A stretch of DNA of 64,000 nt from Mycoplasma sp. 1578d (GTDB taxonomy: Bacteria > Bacillota_I > Bacilli_A > Mycoplasmatales > Metamycoplasmataceae): contig NZ_CP102081.1 of NCBI RefSeq assembly GCF_024582695.1, positions 248,001 to 312,000 on the forward strand, read 5' to 3'. Every line of letters starts with the position of its first letter. The stretch's first letter is position 1. The position numbers and the translations under genes are program-made. The notes beneath the pieces are model-generated. The model ran no database searches. It saw only the letters and a list, made by a program, of their open reading frames with translations, and had not been told where the DNA came from. Shown here piece by piece: positions 40,524-54,400 of the stretch.

Positions 40524-42365
40524 ATGACATTTGACAAAGAAAAAGAATACGAAATTATTGTTGTTGGTGGAGGGCACGCTGGAGTTGAAGCGGCCTTTGC
40601 CTCTGCAAATAAGGGTCATAAAACTGCACTCATTATTTTTGATAAAACTCGAATTGCTATGATGCCTTGCAATCCTTCAATCGGTGGACCAGCCAAAGGA
40701 ATTATCACTCGTGAAATTGACGCATTAGGTGGAGTGCAAGGTTATTTTAGCGATTTAGCCATGATTCAAATCAAAATGCTCAATGAATCCAAAGGACCAG
40801 CTGTACGTGCCATTCGTGCTCAAATTGATAAAGATAAATATTCTAGCTTAATCTTACAAGCCGCTGAAGCACATGCAAATTTAGATATTATTGAAGATAC
40901 TGCAATTGAAATATTAGTTAACGAGGATAAAGAATTTATTGGAATTAAACTTGAAAATCAAGGCAATATCAAAGGACTAAAAGGAATTGTTACCACTGGA
41001 ACTTATATGAATTCACGTATATTACGTGGAGAAGAGATAAAAATTTCTGGTCCAGATAATTTAAAAACAACTCCAAAATTAAGTAAATCAATGGAACAAC
41101 TTGGTTTTGAACTTCAAAGACTTAAAACCGGAACTCCGTGTCGAGTATATGCAGATTCAATTGATTTTTCAAAAGTCGAAAAAGAACAACTTGATGACTC
41201 GCAACTTCATTTTTCAAACCGTTCAAATGTTAAACTTGATAAACAAGTATCTTGTTATTTAACTTATACCACTGAAAAAACTCATCAAATCATTCGTGAT
41301 AACATTCATCGTTCAGCAATGTATTCAGGATTAATTGAGGGAGTTGGGCCAAGATATTGTCCAAGTGTTGAAGATAAAATTATGCGCTTTCCAGACAAAG
41401 AACGTCATCAAATTTTCTTTGAGCCAGAAACTGCTGATGGAACCATTATTTATGTTAATGGACTTAGCACTTCTCTTCCAATTGATGTTCAAGATCAAAT
41501 GATTCGTTCAGTTCCTGGATTAGAAAATGCTCGAATCCAAAAATGAGGATACGCCATTGAATATGATGCAATTAATCCACTTCAACTTTTACCTTCACTT
41601 GAAACTAAAGTTATTAAAGGTCTATATACTGCGGGACAAATTAATGGAACTAGTGGATATGAAGAAGCAGCTTGCCAAGGACTTATCGCTGGAATTAATG
41701 CAGCTTTAAGTCTTGAAAATAAAGGCCAATTAATTTTATCTCGTTCTGAAGCATATATTGGGGTTTTAATTGATGATTTAGTGACAAAAGGCACTAAAGA
41801 ACCATATCGTATGCTCACATCTCGTGCTGAATATCGTTTATTACTTAGAAATGATAATCCTGATTTAAGATTAGCTAAACACGGAAATGAAGTTGGGTTA
41901 ATTTCTGATGAAACATATAAGAAAATTGTGGATAAATACAATTTGATTGATCAGAAAATTCAACAATTGAGCAAAGAATTTATTTCATCTAAAGATCCAG
42001 TAGCAACAAAATATGGAATTTTAAATGGAGTTTCTTTACTTAAAGTAATTGCTCGCCCTGATGTGGACCCAAGTTTAATTTTGGGTGATTTTCCATATAT
42101 TTCTGAATTAACTACTAAAGTTAGACTAGATGGATATATTAAAAAACAAGAATCACATGCTCATAAAATTAGCAAGTTAGATAATTTTAAAATTCCAAGC
42201 GATATTGATTATACAAAAGTTCAAAATCTGGCTAGCGAAGCACGTCAAAAGCTTGAGCAAATTCGTCCATTAACTATTGGACAAGCTTCACGTATTAGCG
42301 GGATTAATCCGGCCGATATTCAAATGCTTATGTTTCATATTCAAACAATTTATGGTAAGAAATAA
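40524..42365 (+). CDS. mnmG: tRNA uridine 5-carboxymethylaminomethyl modification enzyme MnmG (GidA)
   Basis: It has 613 residues. With MnmE it installs cmnm5U at the wobble position of some tRNAs. The FAD-binding [14 protein letters not shown] (12-25) is at the N-terminus. [22 protein letters not shown] and YCPSVEDKI are diagnostic, as is the C-terminal [14 protein letters not shown]. One TGA Trp (41544-41546) splits the frame under the standard code. No SD is seen. The stop shares one base with the rlmH start. Confidence 0.97.
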
Positions 42366-42799
42366 TGAAAATTAATATTATTGCTGTGGGAACTTTAAGT
42401 AAAGAATTTCAATCTCTATATAATGATTATGTTAAGAAAATTTCCTTTTTTGCTAAGATTAATCTAATTCAAATCAAAGAACAAAAATTGGACAATATTA
42501 ATCAGAAAATTAAAAAGGAAACAGAATTAATCTTAGAAAAAATACCCAAGAATTCCCAAGTAATTTATCTTTCTTTACAAGGCGAACAAGTTAGCTCAGA
42601 AGAATTCGGAGATTATTTTTTAGACACAGATAATATCACGTTTGTTATAGGCGGATCCAATGGAGTAAAGGAAGAAAAATTTAAAAATAAAATTTGTTTT
42701 TCTAAAATGACCTTTCCTCATCAATTATTTCGTGTCATGTTGGTTGAACAAATTTATCGCTCTTTTACCATTAGACACAATATTAAATATCATAAGTAA
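42365..42799 (+). CDS. rlmH: 23S rRNA pseudouridine-1915 N3-methyltransferase RlmH
   Basis: It has 144 residues. It is a SPOUT methyltransferase that modifies helix 69 of 23S r[14 protein letters not shown] is the family start. FVIGGSNGV is the SAM-binding knot loop, and the C-terminal FPHQLFRVMLVEQIYRSFTI..HNIKYHK is highly diagnostic. Length is slightly below the usual 155-160. It is translationally coupled to mnmG (TAATG). Confidence 0.95.
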   Translation: MKINIIAVGTLSKEFQSLYNDYVKKISFFAKINLIQIKEQKLDNINQKIKKETELILEKIPKNSQVIYLSLQGEQVSSEEFGDYFLDTDNITFVIGGSNGVKEEKFKNKICFSKMTFPHQLFRVMLVEQIYRSFTIRHNIKYHK

Positions 42800-42833
42800 A
42801 ATAATTTATTAGAAAAAATATTAAAATAATTAC

Positions 42834-42858
42834 AGAACTTACTTAAAAAGTAAGTTCT
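42834..42858 (+). terminator. Terminator of mnmG-rlmH
   Basis: AGAACTTAC (42834-42842) pairs with GTAAGTTCT (42850-42858), followed by six T. It lies 35 nt after rlmH and just upstream of the A1 promoter. Confidence 0.8.
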
Positions 42859-42882
42859 TTTTTAAAAAGCTCAAATTTCTGT

Positions 42883-43052
42883 TAAAATTTATTTTTTGTT
42901 CTTAAATTGTTCTTATTTTTGAAAATAATTCTCTAACGTTAGATTTTATAAATTTTTGATCTTGTATCTAAATTGATAAAAATTAATAAACTATTTTTAT
43001 TAATTTACCTAAAAATCATCGAAAACTCATAAAAATAACTTTGAGGTGTATT
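42883..43052 (+). promoter_or_regulatory. Promoter and conserved structured leader of giant gene A1
   Basis: A -10 box TAAAAT (42883-42888) is followed by about 157 nt of untranslated leader. It holds two copies of TGTTCTTA, the perfect 12-bp palindrome TCTAACGTTAGA (42932-42943), a distal inverted repeat TTAGAT/ATCTAA, and a hairpin ATAAAAAT / ATTTTTAT (both arms also present before A2). GAGGTG is the SD before GTG 43053. The same leader precedes A2 with about six mismatches in the last 137 nt. No leader ORF is apparent. Confidence 0.75.
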
Positions 43053-46000
43053 GTGAAAAATCCAAAAAAAGTACTCGCTTACTTAAGTGCGACAACAGGG
43101 GTAACTGCAGGTGCTAGTTTGGTATCTGTTGGTGTATTGTCCTCATTACACAGCTCTTACAGAGCTCCGATTAAGCAAACTTATTATTTTATGGAGCTCA
43201 AAAATCAAGTAATTAAGACTTCAAATGCATTAAAATTACTTTCACAAAAGAAACAAAATAACGACAAAATTCAAAATCTATCTTCAGAAGTTGATTATGC
43301 AAATCAGCTTTTAGAAAATCAAGACGCTAGCATTATCTCAATGCTTGAACAAAGAAACAAACTTAAAAAAGAAACTCTAAAAACACTTTTGAGTATAGAA
43401 ACTGATCTTGACAAAGTTAGAAATTTAGTTGATCAATATTGTTCACTGGTTAAAGACGAAGATTTTCAAGAATCGGTTTCAACTTTAAGAAATAAAGTGA
43501 TTGGTCAAATTTCTTTCCAAAGTAACAAATTAAGCACTCTTAATTCATTTTTTCAAGTACTGGATCCACTAATTTCTCAGGGAAATGAATTTTTAATTGG
43601 ATTAGAAACCAAAATTTGAACTAGTCATGAAGAACTTATTAAAAATAATTCAACTAAATTTAGCACTCAGGAAAAAAGTGCTCTTCTTTCAACTATTGAT
43701 CAAGTTTTAAATTTATTAGCCCAACCTACATATTCACGTGATGCAATAAATGAGTATGAAAAAGTTTATGATCAAATGGTCGATAAGCTTTCTCAAATTA
43801 AAGAACAAGAGAATCAATCACTTAATAAATTCTTAGAAAATGTGATTAGAGTTGAAAATGAATTAAATGATTTAGATATTGATCGTTCAATCATTGATAA
43901 TTTTCTTCAACAAATTGATAATTACAAAAATATTGCTGTAAACCCAGCCCCAAGTTTGGCTATTGATAAAATTTTAGAAATTGATTATTTAAATGATTTA
44001 GTTAATAATCAATTAGACATTTTAATCAAAGCTTCACCAGATATTAATAGACTCAAGCAAACTTTATCCTTAAGTTTGGAAAATTTAAAATCATCTTGTT
44101 CGAACGAAAAGGTACAAAAATTACTTAATTTACAAGCTAAAAAGATTTTAAGTGAACCTAAGAATAGCAATATTGATATTTTAAATAGTATTTCTCGTAC
44201 AATTAATTTAATTAGAGCAGCGAAAAACATTGAAAATTTAAATAAAACTATTCAAAATAAAATTAATCAAAATTTGAGTATCAAAAGTCTCGATCAAGCA
44301 ACGGCTCAAGCCTTTAATTTAAAATTAAAGGATATTTTTGATTCAGACCTTAAGAATATAGATGAATATTTAATTAAACTTAACAAACTTTACAATGACA
44401 TTAATGATAATGTTATTTTAACTTCGTTATTTAAAAACTCGATTAATAAATTAAACGATCAAGTTTTAGAATGTCTTGATAAAGGACTTAATGTAGATAA
44501 GAAAATTCTTTCTCAAATGTCTTTGAATATTTCAAATTTACTTAATTCAAATCCTTCAGTCAAGCAGTTAAATAATAGTTTAAGAACCCAAATTAACAAA
44601 TTCAGAAAAATCAATCGTGTTGAATTAAAGAATTGATATGATTTTTCGCTTTCGATTCTTCAGGATAATAATGATATTGATTCTAAAATTAAAAATAAAC
44701 TTAATTTTCTAAATTCTCAAGCTCTTGGATTTATTTCAAAAAAGACAATTCCTATGAGAGAAGAAATGCAAATTTTGATCAAACAGTATCGAGAAGAATA
44801 TGCAAAAACCAATATTAGCAAGGAACTTTCCAATGTTTTACTAAAACACGTTCAAACCAAAGAACAAGTTTTTAATGTTTTTGCTGATGAAAACTCAAAT
44901 ATTGTTTCTCAATTTGGAAATCAGATTGTTAATCTAGTTGACGAATTACAAAAACAATCTAAAATTGTGTCTAAAAATCCTAGTTTATCTTCAACCCAAA
45001 AACAAGAAGAGTTAGCAAAAATACTAAATCAACTTGAAAATATTCAAGAAACTGCTCAAATTTTCAAAGATATTGAAGAACAAGTATGAATTGCGGATCA
45101 ATTATTAGCATCTTCAAAAGATAAGAAGTTAGAGCAAGATTATTTAAAAGAATTTACTCTTGAACTTGTACAAATTAAAAGTAGAATACTTGATGCTTTA
45201 AAACAAACAACGAACGCAGATAATTTAAATGATTTATTTGCTCAATTAAACCAAGCGATTTCAAATTACAAAGATAAGCAAGTCGAATATTACAGTGGAG
45301 AATTCTTAAAAGATAATTTTAAAGAAATTAATAAGGTTTTTCTTCCTTATTCTTTAGGTGGATCTCCGACTCGTATGCAATTAAAAATGATTGAAAAACT
45401 TAACTCATACCAGCAAGAATTATCTAAATTTAACTTAACTAACGAAAAAAGAAATGATCTTATTGAGAAAGTTAAAACCTTAATGCAATCATTAAATTCT
45501 GCAAAAAATTTAGAGTTAAAACACAATCGATTAAAAGAGTTAGTAGCCAATAATCAAGATAAAGACTATTCTTCATTTAAACCCCAAGCAGAATTTGAAA
45601 AAGCAAAGACACTAGACAATAGTTTAGAAACATATATAGCCAATTTATCTGATTCTAAATTTGATAAAACACAAATCCAAACTAAATTAAAAGAAGTAAA
45701 TGATGAATACCAAAAATTATCATTGAATATTTCAATTGCGTTTTTAAAGAAAATAAATCAAGAAATTCAGCTAAACAAAATTAGCAATTCTCAATTACAA
45801 AACGCAAGCCCTTACAAACAAATAAATGCTTCAATCGAGGGAATTGAATTTCAAACTAATAGCTTAATTAACAACTATGATAAAACTAAAGATCAAGTAG
45901 ATGAATTAACAAACATTCTAAAAAATTATTTGCCCTTAGCCCAAGCACTCAAAGCAAGTGCTGATAAATTAGAAAGTATTAATCAAAGTGAAAATCCAAT

Positions 46001-46966
46001 TACCTATGCTAGTTTAGTTAATTCAATAATTAATAAACCAATTTCTGGGGAATTAAACGAACCAATTAATAGTTTGATTAATTTTGGCGATTCTGCTCAA
46101 GTGATTGAATTGAAAAATCAAATTTTAACTAATGAATTAGCAAAAGTTCCTGAACGCCTCGAAGCAGAAAACAAGCTTAAATCATTAGAAAAAGTTTATT
46201 TACTCAGTGAACGCAATCACGTTATTTTTGACAGTGCAATTCAAATTTTTGACGATCAAATTGATGATTACAAAGAGAAAATATCAAAATTTTATGCAAC
46301 CAATGCAAACTTATTGATGTTACGTGATGAAATTGATTTTTATATCAAAAGAGAAACGGCAAATAAACAAACAATTCAAAAACAATGAGACGATGTTGAG
46401 TCACTAAAAGAAAGTTTAAAATCAAAATATAATCAACTTGAAAAAGTTAATGGGTTAAACAATCCTAAATATACAAATGAAATTTTTGCTCAGTTTGAAA
46501 CCCTAAAAAACAATCGTGATCAAAACGGGAAAAATATCACTTCAACTCAACAATTACAAGATAAGCTTAATCAACTTGAACTTGCATATTCCAAAGATCA
46601 TTTTATTAATTCCTCAAATGAGTTAAATATTCAACTTGCACAATTTAACTCTTATTCAGATGATGTTAAAAACAATTATTCTAATGCTTGGAAAGATTTA
46701 ATAACTAATTGGAATAATGCTATTAAAAATAAAGTTGAGCAATATCAACAAAGATGAGAATTGGCAAAAATTAATCAAGATTCTCAAAAAATATTAGCTT
46801 TAAATGCACTAATTATTGAATTAAAAGTTATTTTTGATTATTTAAACACTAATTCACAAAAATTTAAAAATGCTTTGTTATTTAAACTTAAAGAAAAAAC
46901 ATATTATTCAAGCGATTTTTATAATCAAAGTCCACAGAGTATTATTGCATTGAGAAACGAGTTGAG
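43053..46966 (+). repeat. Diverged tandem duplication, copy 1 (matches 60087-64000)
   Basis: The first 3.9 kb of A1 and the visible part of A2 align at a constant 17034-nt offset at every anchor I checked (43053/60087, 45357/62391, 46966/64000). Identity appears moderate in coding sequence and much higher in the leaders. The repeat unit is therefore leader + A + B, about 17 kb. Confidence 0.8.
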
Positions 46967-49900
46967 AGATTTTTATTTTGATAATGTTTCAATTGATCAA
47001 GTTCGTTTAAGTCAAGAACTAAAAATCAACCAATATAAAGATTCAATAAATAAACAACTTGATTTATTAAACTCAAAAATTGATTCAAATCTAAAAAATC
47101 AAATTAATACAAAATTACATGAACTTGTAAGTAAAAGCAAGCAAATTAATTCTAAAAATGAATTAAGCAATATTGATCAAGAATTATTAAATATTTGATT
47201 AAAAGATGAAGATCTCAAAAAACTTGCAATAGTTACAGATCAAGCCAAAAAATTGGTTAACGCAAATAATAATAGTATTTCTTCTGATCAAGCTGGAAAG
47301 AAATTAATCATTGATTTAATTTCAAGTTTTTATAATAATTATTCAAATAATTACTTAGCATTAATGCCTTCACAAATAAGTTCAAAAGAAAAAGAACTTG
47401 AAGGCAAAATAAATCTATTCAATAAATTTGACCAAGTATATCAACAAGTTAAAAATGCAAAAAATAGTATTTCCAGTGAATATGACAAGATTCCTGATGC
47501 TAAAACTAAGCTTCAAGCATATTATGAGCATTTAATTACTAACTTAAATACTGAACCAATTAGTCAAGATAAACTTTTAAATGTTGAAAATTCTCTTGCT
47601 TCATTAAACAAATTAATGACTCTTCAAATTGATAAAATCAACATTTACAGCAAGGTCTCGTCTGATCATACATACTCTAATTATGCATATAAAGATTCGC
47701 AAACCTTTAATTATGGATTTGCTCAAGATAGTCAAGATCTTAGTCAAGCAATTATTAAGAGTGTTCCGAGAGAACAAGATAATTCCACTGATATTGATAC
47801 AGTCCTTTATCCAACTTTAATTAATGAAACTAAAAACACATACCGTTTATATATAGCTCGTAAAGATGCATTTAATTTAATTTATAAAAACAATAATCAA
47901 GGATTGAAATTTAAACAAATTGCAAAAATTAGTGAAAATAATCAAATTAATTCACAATATTTAGAATTAAAGGCAAAATTAGATGACTTTTACCACTCTC
48001 AAGCACAATTAATGGCAAATGCCAAAAGTGTGAATGAGTTAATTAATATTAATTCAAATGTTGCCGAGTTTGATCTTTTCTTTGATCAATATATGGAAAT
48101 TGGCAATCTTATTAATCAAGCAAAAGCAAAGATTCAAGACATGAATAATTTTTCAAATGACGAAAATGTTCAAGATTCATTAAGCAAACTTAATGAGCAA
48201 ATCGCTAAAGGTCAAACATATTACTTTAACAATAAAAACAACAAAGAAATCGAGAATAATATTTTACTTTTAGATACATATATTACTCGTGTAGATTTAG
48301 CTCAATCAGTAGCTGAAAAGATTTCTCAATTGGATGCATTTAATTCAAATCCAGGTGACCAAGATTTTCTAAGTGAGCAAGCTAAAATTCCACTTAAAAA
48401 GATACTCAATCAAGCCTTTCAAGATTTGAAAGAAAATCCAAATCTTGAAACTAAAGAAAGTTATGAATTATTATTAGAAAAATACGTTAATGGGATTTCG
48501 AATCATTCATATGCTATTGCTTTGATTAATTCAAAAATCCTCCAAGCTAATATTTATAAAGCTGATCAATATTTACAATCATATAAAAATAAGATTGCTT
48601 CAAACCCTGATTATGAGCCTTTAAATATTCAAACCTTATATACAAATCTGGAAAGCAAGATTGATCAAGCTTTAAAAGTTTTACATGATCAAAACCATGA
48701 TGAAGCAGAAAAATTAAGAGCATCAAGTGAGGTTTATAATACCAACAATGGTACGTTAGATTTAATCTTTCATGCTCAAGAATCTAAAGCCAGAACAGCT
48801 TATCAAAAGAATTTAAAATTAAGGGAATTTATTGCCAATAATTTTGCTAATACCAAGGATTCTGTAATGTTAAAGGATTTTCAAAACATTGGATTAGATT
48901 TAATTAAAAGCATAGATATTTCTAATCCACAAAGATTAGAGTCATTTAATGAGAATTTAGTTAAAGCTCAAGACAAATACACTGATCAATTATTAGCAAT
49001 TTTTAAATGAGAAGCAAATCGTTACAATTCATATAAGGAAAAATTTAACCAATTTTATACTTTCTTAAATGATTCGTCAAACAAGCAAGTAGATAAAAAG
49101 TTTATTCTTGAAGTAAGCGGAATTAGTCAAAGTGAATTAAATCAATTTTCAAATGCTGCTAATCCAAGTTATTTATTAGATAATTTTCATACAAATGCTC
49201 AGGATTATGCTTGAAAAATCAATCAAAGTGATGATGAAATTAAAGCTTGGCTCAAAACATTTAATCAAGACGAACCAATTCACACACTTGCTAGTGTAGC
49301 AAATGAATTTGCTAATTATTATTCTAATTTTATTTCAATTAAATCGATTCCTTCAATTTTAATTAAGTGAAGTAACTTGAATAGGGTTAAGGATCAATTA
49401 ACTGAAGATTCGAATTCTATTAACATTCGCAAGTTTCTTAAAGAAACAAATTCTGAAACTGCGGAATTAAAATCTAAAATCGATTCGTTTCTTTCTGAAG
49501 TTAATTCGGTAACAGAAAAAAATCAAAATAGTATAAAAAATGAAACAAGCGAAGATAATGTTTCGTTCATTAATTCAACACCAGAAGATATTACTAATCA
49601 AAGAAATACATACTTTAATGCATACAAGAATATTGTCCTTGCTTTAGCAAAAGCAAAACAAAAATTGGTTGATTTAGTCTTTGAAAATTCAAAGTCAAAC
49701 CAAGATACTTTACAAAAAGTGTTAACTAAATTCATCAAAGGAACCAAAGATTTTGAAGGCCGAGCAAATATCGATAATATCTTAAAATACATCACATCTT
49801 CAGAACAAACAAAATCAAGTCACGAAACTGAAACAGATAAATTTAATGCTGTAAAAAAAGAATATAACAAAGTAGCCAAGCCATCGCTAAAAAGTGTAAA

Positions 49901-51413
49901 TGAATTAAATGATCTTTCAAAAGATAGTGCTAGTGATGTAGAGATTTATAACTCAATTACTAATGGATTTAATTTGGCTCATAAATTATTTGAATGAACT
50001 AAAGAGTCAAAAAATACTAATTTATTCTTTGATTTTCTAACTCAAAAAGAAGATGATAAAGCTAACTTTGAAAAAATTGTTGCTAAAGAAAGTACTACAT
50101 TAGAAAAATTCAGAGATGCACTTGAAGATTCAAGTATTGTTGAAGAGACAATCAATATTAACGGAACTAATTATAAAGCTAAGAATATAACTTCGCACTT
50201 CAAAAATAATGAATCAGCTAAATTAGGTAACTTGTTTGAAAAATTTAACATCCTTAAAGAGTCTGATTCAATATTTAATACTGAAAATATAAAAGTTTTT
50301 ATTTATAAATCAGCTAACGAAACTGATGCAAAATATGTCAATCCCCGTTTCACTGCTGAGCCAAGAATTAAAAAAGGATTTATTAATCTTTATTTTAAAT
50401 ATGAAAAACCAAGTTCGCTTACTGAAGAAAATAGTGCCTTCGCAAGTGTTAATAGTTTTGGAATTAAGTTTGAAAATGTTGGAATATCATTTAAGACATT
50501 AGATACTTTTATGATTACAAAAGAAAATATTAAAGATTCAGAGAGTTTACAAAAACCTCTATTTACCGCTGAAGAAGCTGGATGGAATAATCTTCAAGCC
50601 CCATCTCGTTTATTCAGTGCTTTTAACAAATATTCTTTAGTTAAAGCGATTAATGATAATACAGAATTTTATACTGAAAAAATAGATGAAGACATCAATG
50701 CTCCAAAGTCTGCAACTTCAAACTCTTCACCTGAATTTAGGATTAAGGTTAAACTAACTAAACCATATCAAACTTTCAGTCAATATGGCAACAAAATATA
50801 CTGAAAAACATTAAATCCTAACTTTGTGTCAGACACAGGTCTTAAACATCAAAATACCGATAATTATGTGAATGGTATTATCGGTTGAAAAGATAGATCA
50901 ACATACAAATGAGAAGAGAAATATCAATACAAATACAACGAAAGTAACGATAAAGACAAAAACTTATTATTCTTACCTTTTATCATTGGAATACCAATGA
51001 ATAAAGATGGCGGCGAAAGGGTGTTGATGGTAATTTGTTGACAACCTCTAATTCGTTTTGAAAAGAATTTTACTAATAAACCACAAAATATAACACTTGG
51101 AAATTCAGAAGTTTTAAGACGCGTCTTTTTCTTTAAAAGAAGTTCAAAAGGATGATCAAACCAATCGACCGCAAGCGATGATGGTTTATTTACTCACATA
51201 ATGAAACAAATTAAATATAGAGACCTTGATGGATTATCGTTTAGTTCGTTGAATGAAGTGGCACGTAATGGTGGATCACGTCTATGAAGTGCTGATCCTA
51301 ATATTGTAATGAAGGAAGAAATTTCCGGTAAAGATCGGGGACCTGGAACCAAAGCTTTCTATGACGCCATCGGAGATGACGGATTCTTTAACATTAAATT
51401 TAAATTACATTAA
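43053..51413 (+). CDS. Giant coiled-coil surface protein A1, function unknown
   Basis: It has 2786 residues in one frame, with about 20 TGA Trp codons that fragment it under the standard code. I checked the joins between segments and found no other stop. The GTG at 43053 is used because SD GAGGTG lies just upstream; A2 has ATG there. The N-terminus MKNPKKVLAYLSATTGV continues into a hydrophobic signal anchor without Cys. Nearly all of residues 45-2330 is helical and rich in Asn, Gln, Lys, Leu and Ser. The last 430 residues are beta-like and Gly/Trp/Phe-richer, sharing VGISFKTLDT and EEAGWNNLQ with gene B. B follows after 22 nt with an SD, so the two are probably cotranscribed. I do not recognise a family; adhesin, gliding-leg or matrix-type roles are guesses. 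Confidence 0.85.
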
Positions 51414-51435
51414 TTAATAAGTATTAAGGAGAAGT

Positions 51436-54400
51436 ATGATAAAAAACAAGAACAAAAAATTCAAAACATCTTTTTTATATTCGAGTTTATTATTAGTGCC
51501 AGCAACATCGGCTGGCTTAGGGACAACTTTATTTACAATTCATTCAAAAGAAAATATGAATCAATCAACAGCGTATGGAAACTTTCTGGAAAGTGAAAGT
51601 TTATTTAAAATCTACTCTCCATACATTAACATTGATCAAAGACAAAAAGAATTAATTCAAAATTCATATAATCAAGCCAAAGAACATTGAAAAGCAAAAG
51701 ATAAAGGATTAGTAGAAAAATTGGCATCTCTTGACAAAGTTCAAAAACTTGTTTTTGATTTTTATATTAATCATTTAAACGAGATTCAATTTCAAGACCA
51801 AGATCCTTTAGTTTTTTGGAACAAAATCATTTCCAATCAAGAAGACCGGATTAGAGAATTAGATTTAAAACAACAATTATTGAACCAAAAACAAAATTAT
51901 CGAGTTCGTTTTTTTAATTTAATAAATACTACTAAAAATAAAGAAAAACAGCATTGTTTAAAAGAGTTGTCGAACCAAATCGATCAATTAGTTTCATCGC
52001 AAAACAAAATTTTTGATCCATTTATTAATTTACTTGAGACAACTGCAAATAAGTTAGATCATTTACCTTTTAATGCTCTTAAAAAAGATGTTAATTTAAC
52101 ACTAACTCCATTATATTCTCGAATTATTAGTTCAAATATTCATTTAAACGAAGTGGAAATTGCTTCTCAAAATACTAATGCTCAAGTTGCTAAATTAGAT
52201 CAAATGCTTTCAAGTTCACAAAATGAGATTGATCAAATTAATCAATATTTAAATTTGATTAAACCTTTTGCAAACAATGTCGCTTATTCACAAAAAGAAA
52301 AAGATAATGTAAAAAGTTTTCTGGATTCAACTAAAATGGAAATAGATATGGCTTCAAATAAAGCTGATATCAATCAAATTTATAATAATGTATTGACCTT
52401 TTATCAACAAATTTCAGACACACAAAAAAGCGTTGAGGAAATTAAACAAGTTATTTTAAATCTCAGTACTTATGTTGAAAAATTTCATTCTTTACTTAAT
52501 TACAACAAACAAAAAATTAATTCATTAATTATTAAAATAGGTTTAATTAATAATAAAAAAGAACTAATTTCTGCTAAAAGTGACTTGTTTACTGAATTTT
52601 ATAATCTACAATTTGCAAATAAATTAATTGATGAATTAAATCAAAAAATTAACCAAGCACTTGAAAACCATATTATTAATAAAGAAAGATCTAATTGGTT
52701 TAATGCACAAATTATTGGTATTGTTAATAAAAGAGAGAATGCGAAAAAACTTTCACAGCAATTATTTAGTTTTTATACTTCTTTATCTAAAGAACTTGAA
52801 GATTTAACCTTAATAAATAAAGAATTAAAACTCATTCAAACACAAATTTCAAAAGTCAATGGACTTAAGTTTACTAGTGATAATATCAAAAGCAAACTTA
52901 ACGAATTAAATAATGAGGTTGTTAAAACTTATTCAAATATACTAAATGTTTCGTACTTAAGTGCAATTAAAAAGCAGCTTAACGAAGAGTTGAGAAGTGT
53001 TTTAAGAACTAATTTAAAACAAATGATGAGTTTATTCGAAAGCCAAATTAAATTGGTTAAGAATTTAAATGATCCAAATAATAAAAATCTTTTAGCTCAA
53101 GCTAAATCATTTAATGATAATTCACTTGAAATAAAGAGCGATTTTAATCCAATTTCTTCAATTGAACTAATTGATAAAATAATTGTTTACAATAGCAAAA
53201 TTCAAAACCTAGTTAACGTTAATAAACAAGCTCAAGCTCAAAGATTTGCATCTTTTAATGATGATGATTTAAAAGAAGTGTTTTCAAACAATGATGCGAA
53301 CTATATACCTACAAAAAACGAACAAAAAAGAATTGATTTATACAAAAAATACAAAAAACAACTTGATGAAATTCGTACCCAAATTAGCAAAGGTCAAGGA
53401 GACTTTGCTTTAGAGAGCCGACTTGAAAATATTAGTCAAAAACTTTATGATATAACTCATACTAGCATATATTTTCGTAAATTATCACAATTCGAACAAC
53501 AAGCCAGCAAAATCATTTCCCAAAAACAGAATCAAGCAATTTCGACTCTTATTAAACCTTACATTGATAATGCAATTGCTGCTCATTCTCAAGCAGAAGC
53601 TTTATTTGACAATCCCAACGCTACTTTAGAGCAAGTATTAAGTATATATCAGGATTTAGAAAAAGCTTTAAACAATTTAGATCAAATTGATACTAAAATT
53701 TTGGTTCAAGCCAAAATTGAAGAATTGAAAACAGCAATTGATATTAATTATCAAGACAATTATTCTAGTTTGAGTGCAAGAGCATTACTTAATCAATATA
53801 ATCAATTAATTGAACAAATTCAAGAATCATTGAACCAAGACGAAATTCAAAAAATCGCAATTAAAGCTAATCATTTAATTTCGCTTATTCCTGATTTATA
53901 TCAACTTGAACTCAATTTAAAAGAATTATCTAATGTTATTTCATTTAAAATTTCAGCTCCATATACTGGAACTCGAACGACTGAAATTATTTCTCTTGTT
54001 CAAGAAGAGCTTAAAAATGCAAGCGAAATGATAAATTTGATAAATTTATTTCCTAATATTTTGAGTTTACAAGAATTACAAAAGAGCCAAATTAAATTAT
54101 CTAATTTCAAAAATGAAATTTTACAAATTTATAATCAAGAAAAAATTAACAAAATTAATCAAGAGATTCAAAATACTGCTTCTTCACAAAGTGGTGAAGC
54201 CAATGATATTTATAGAGCTAATTTGACAAACTTTGATAATTACGTTAATGAATCAACATCAACTGAATTAGCTGATAAAATGGAAATATTAAAAGAGCTT
54301 GCTAATATTTCTTCAGAGCTATTATCTTTGTACAATTTGTATAATGTTGATCAAACCAAAACTTTATCACTACATATTTCAAGCTTATTAGAAAATAATC

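Noticed and set aside
47629-47820. Alternative-frame ORF inside giant gene A1
   Set aside because: It is contained in the 2786-codon frame and has no independent promoter or SD.
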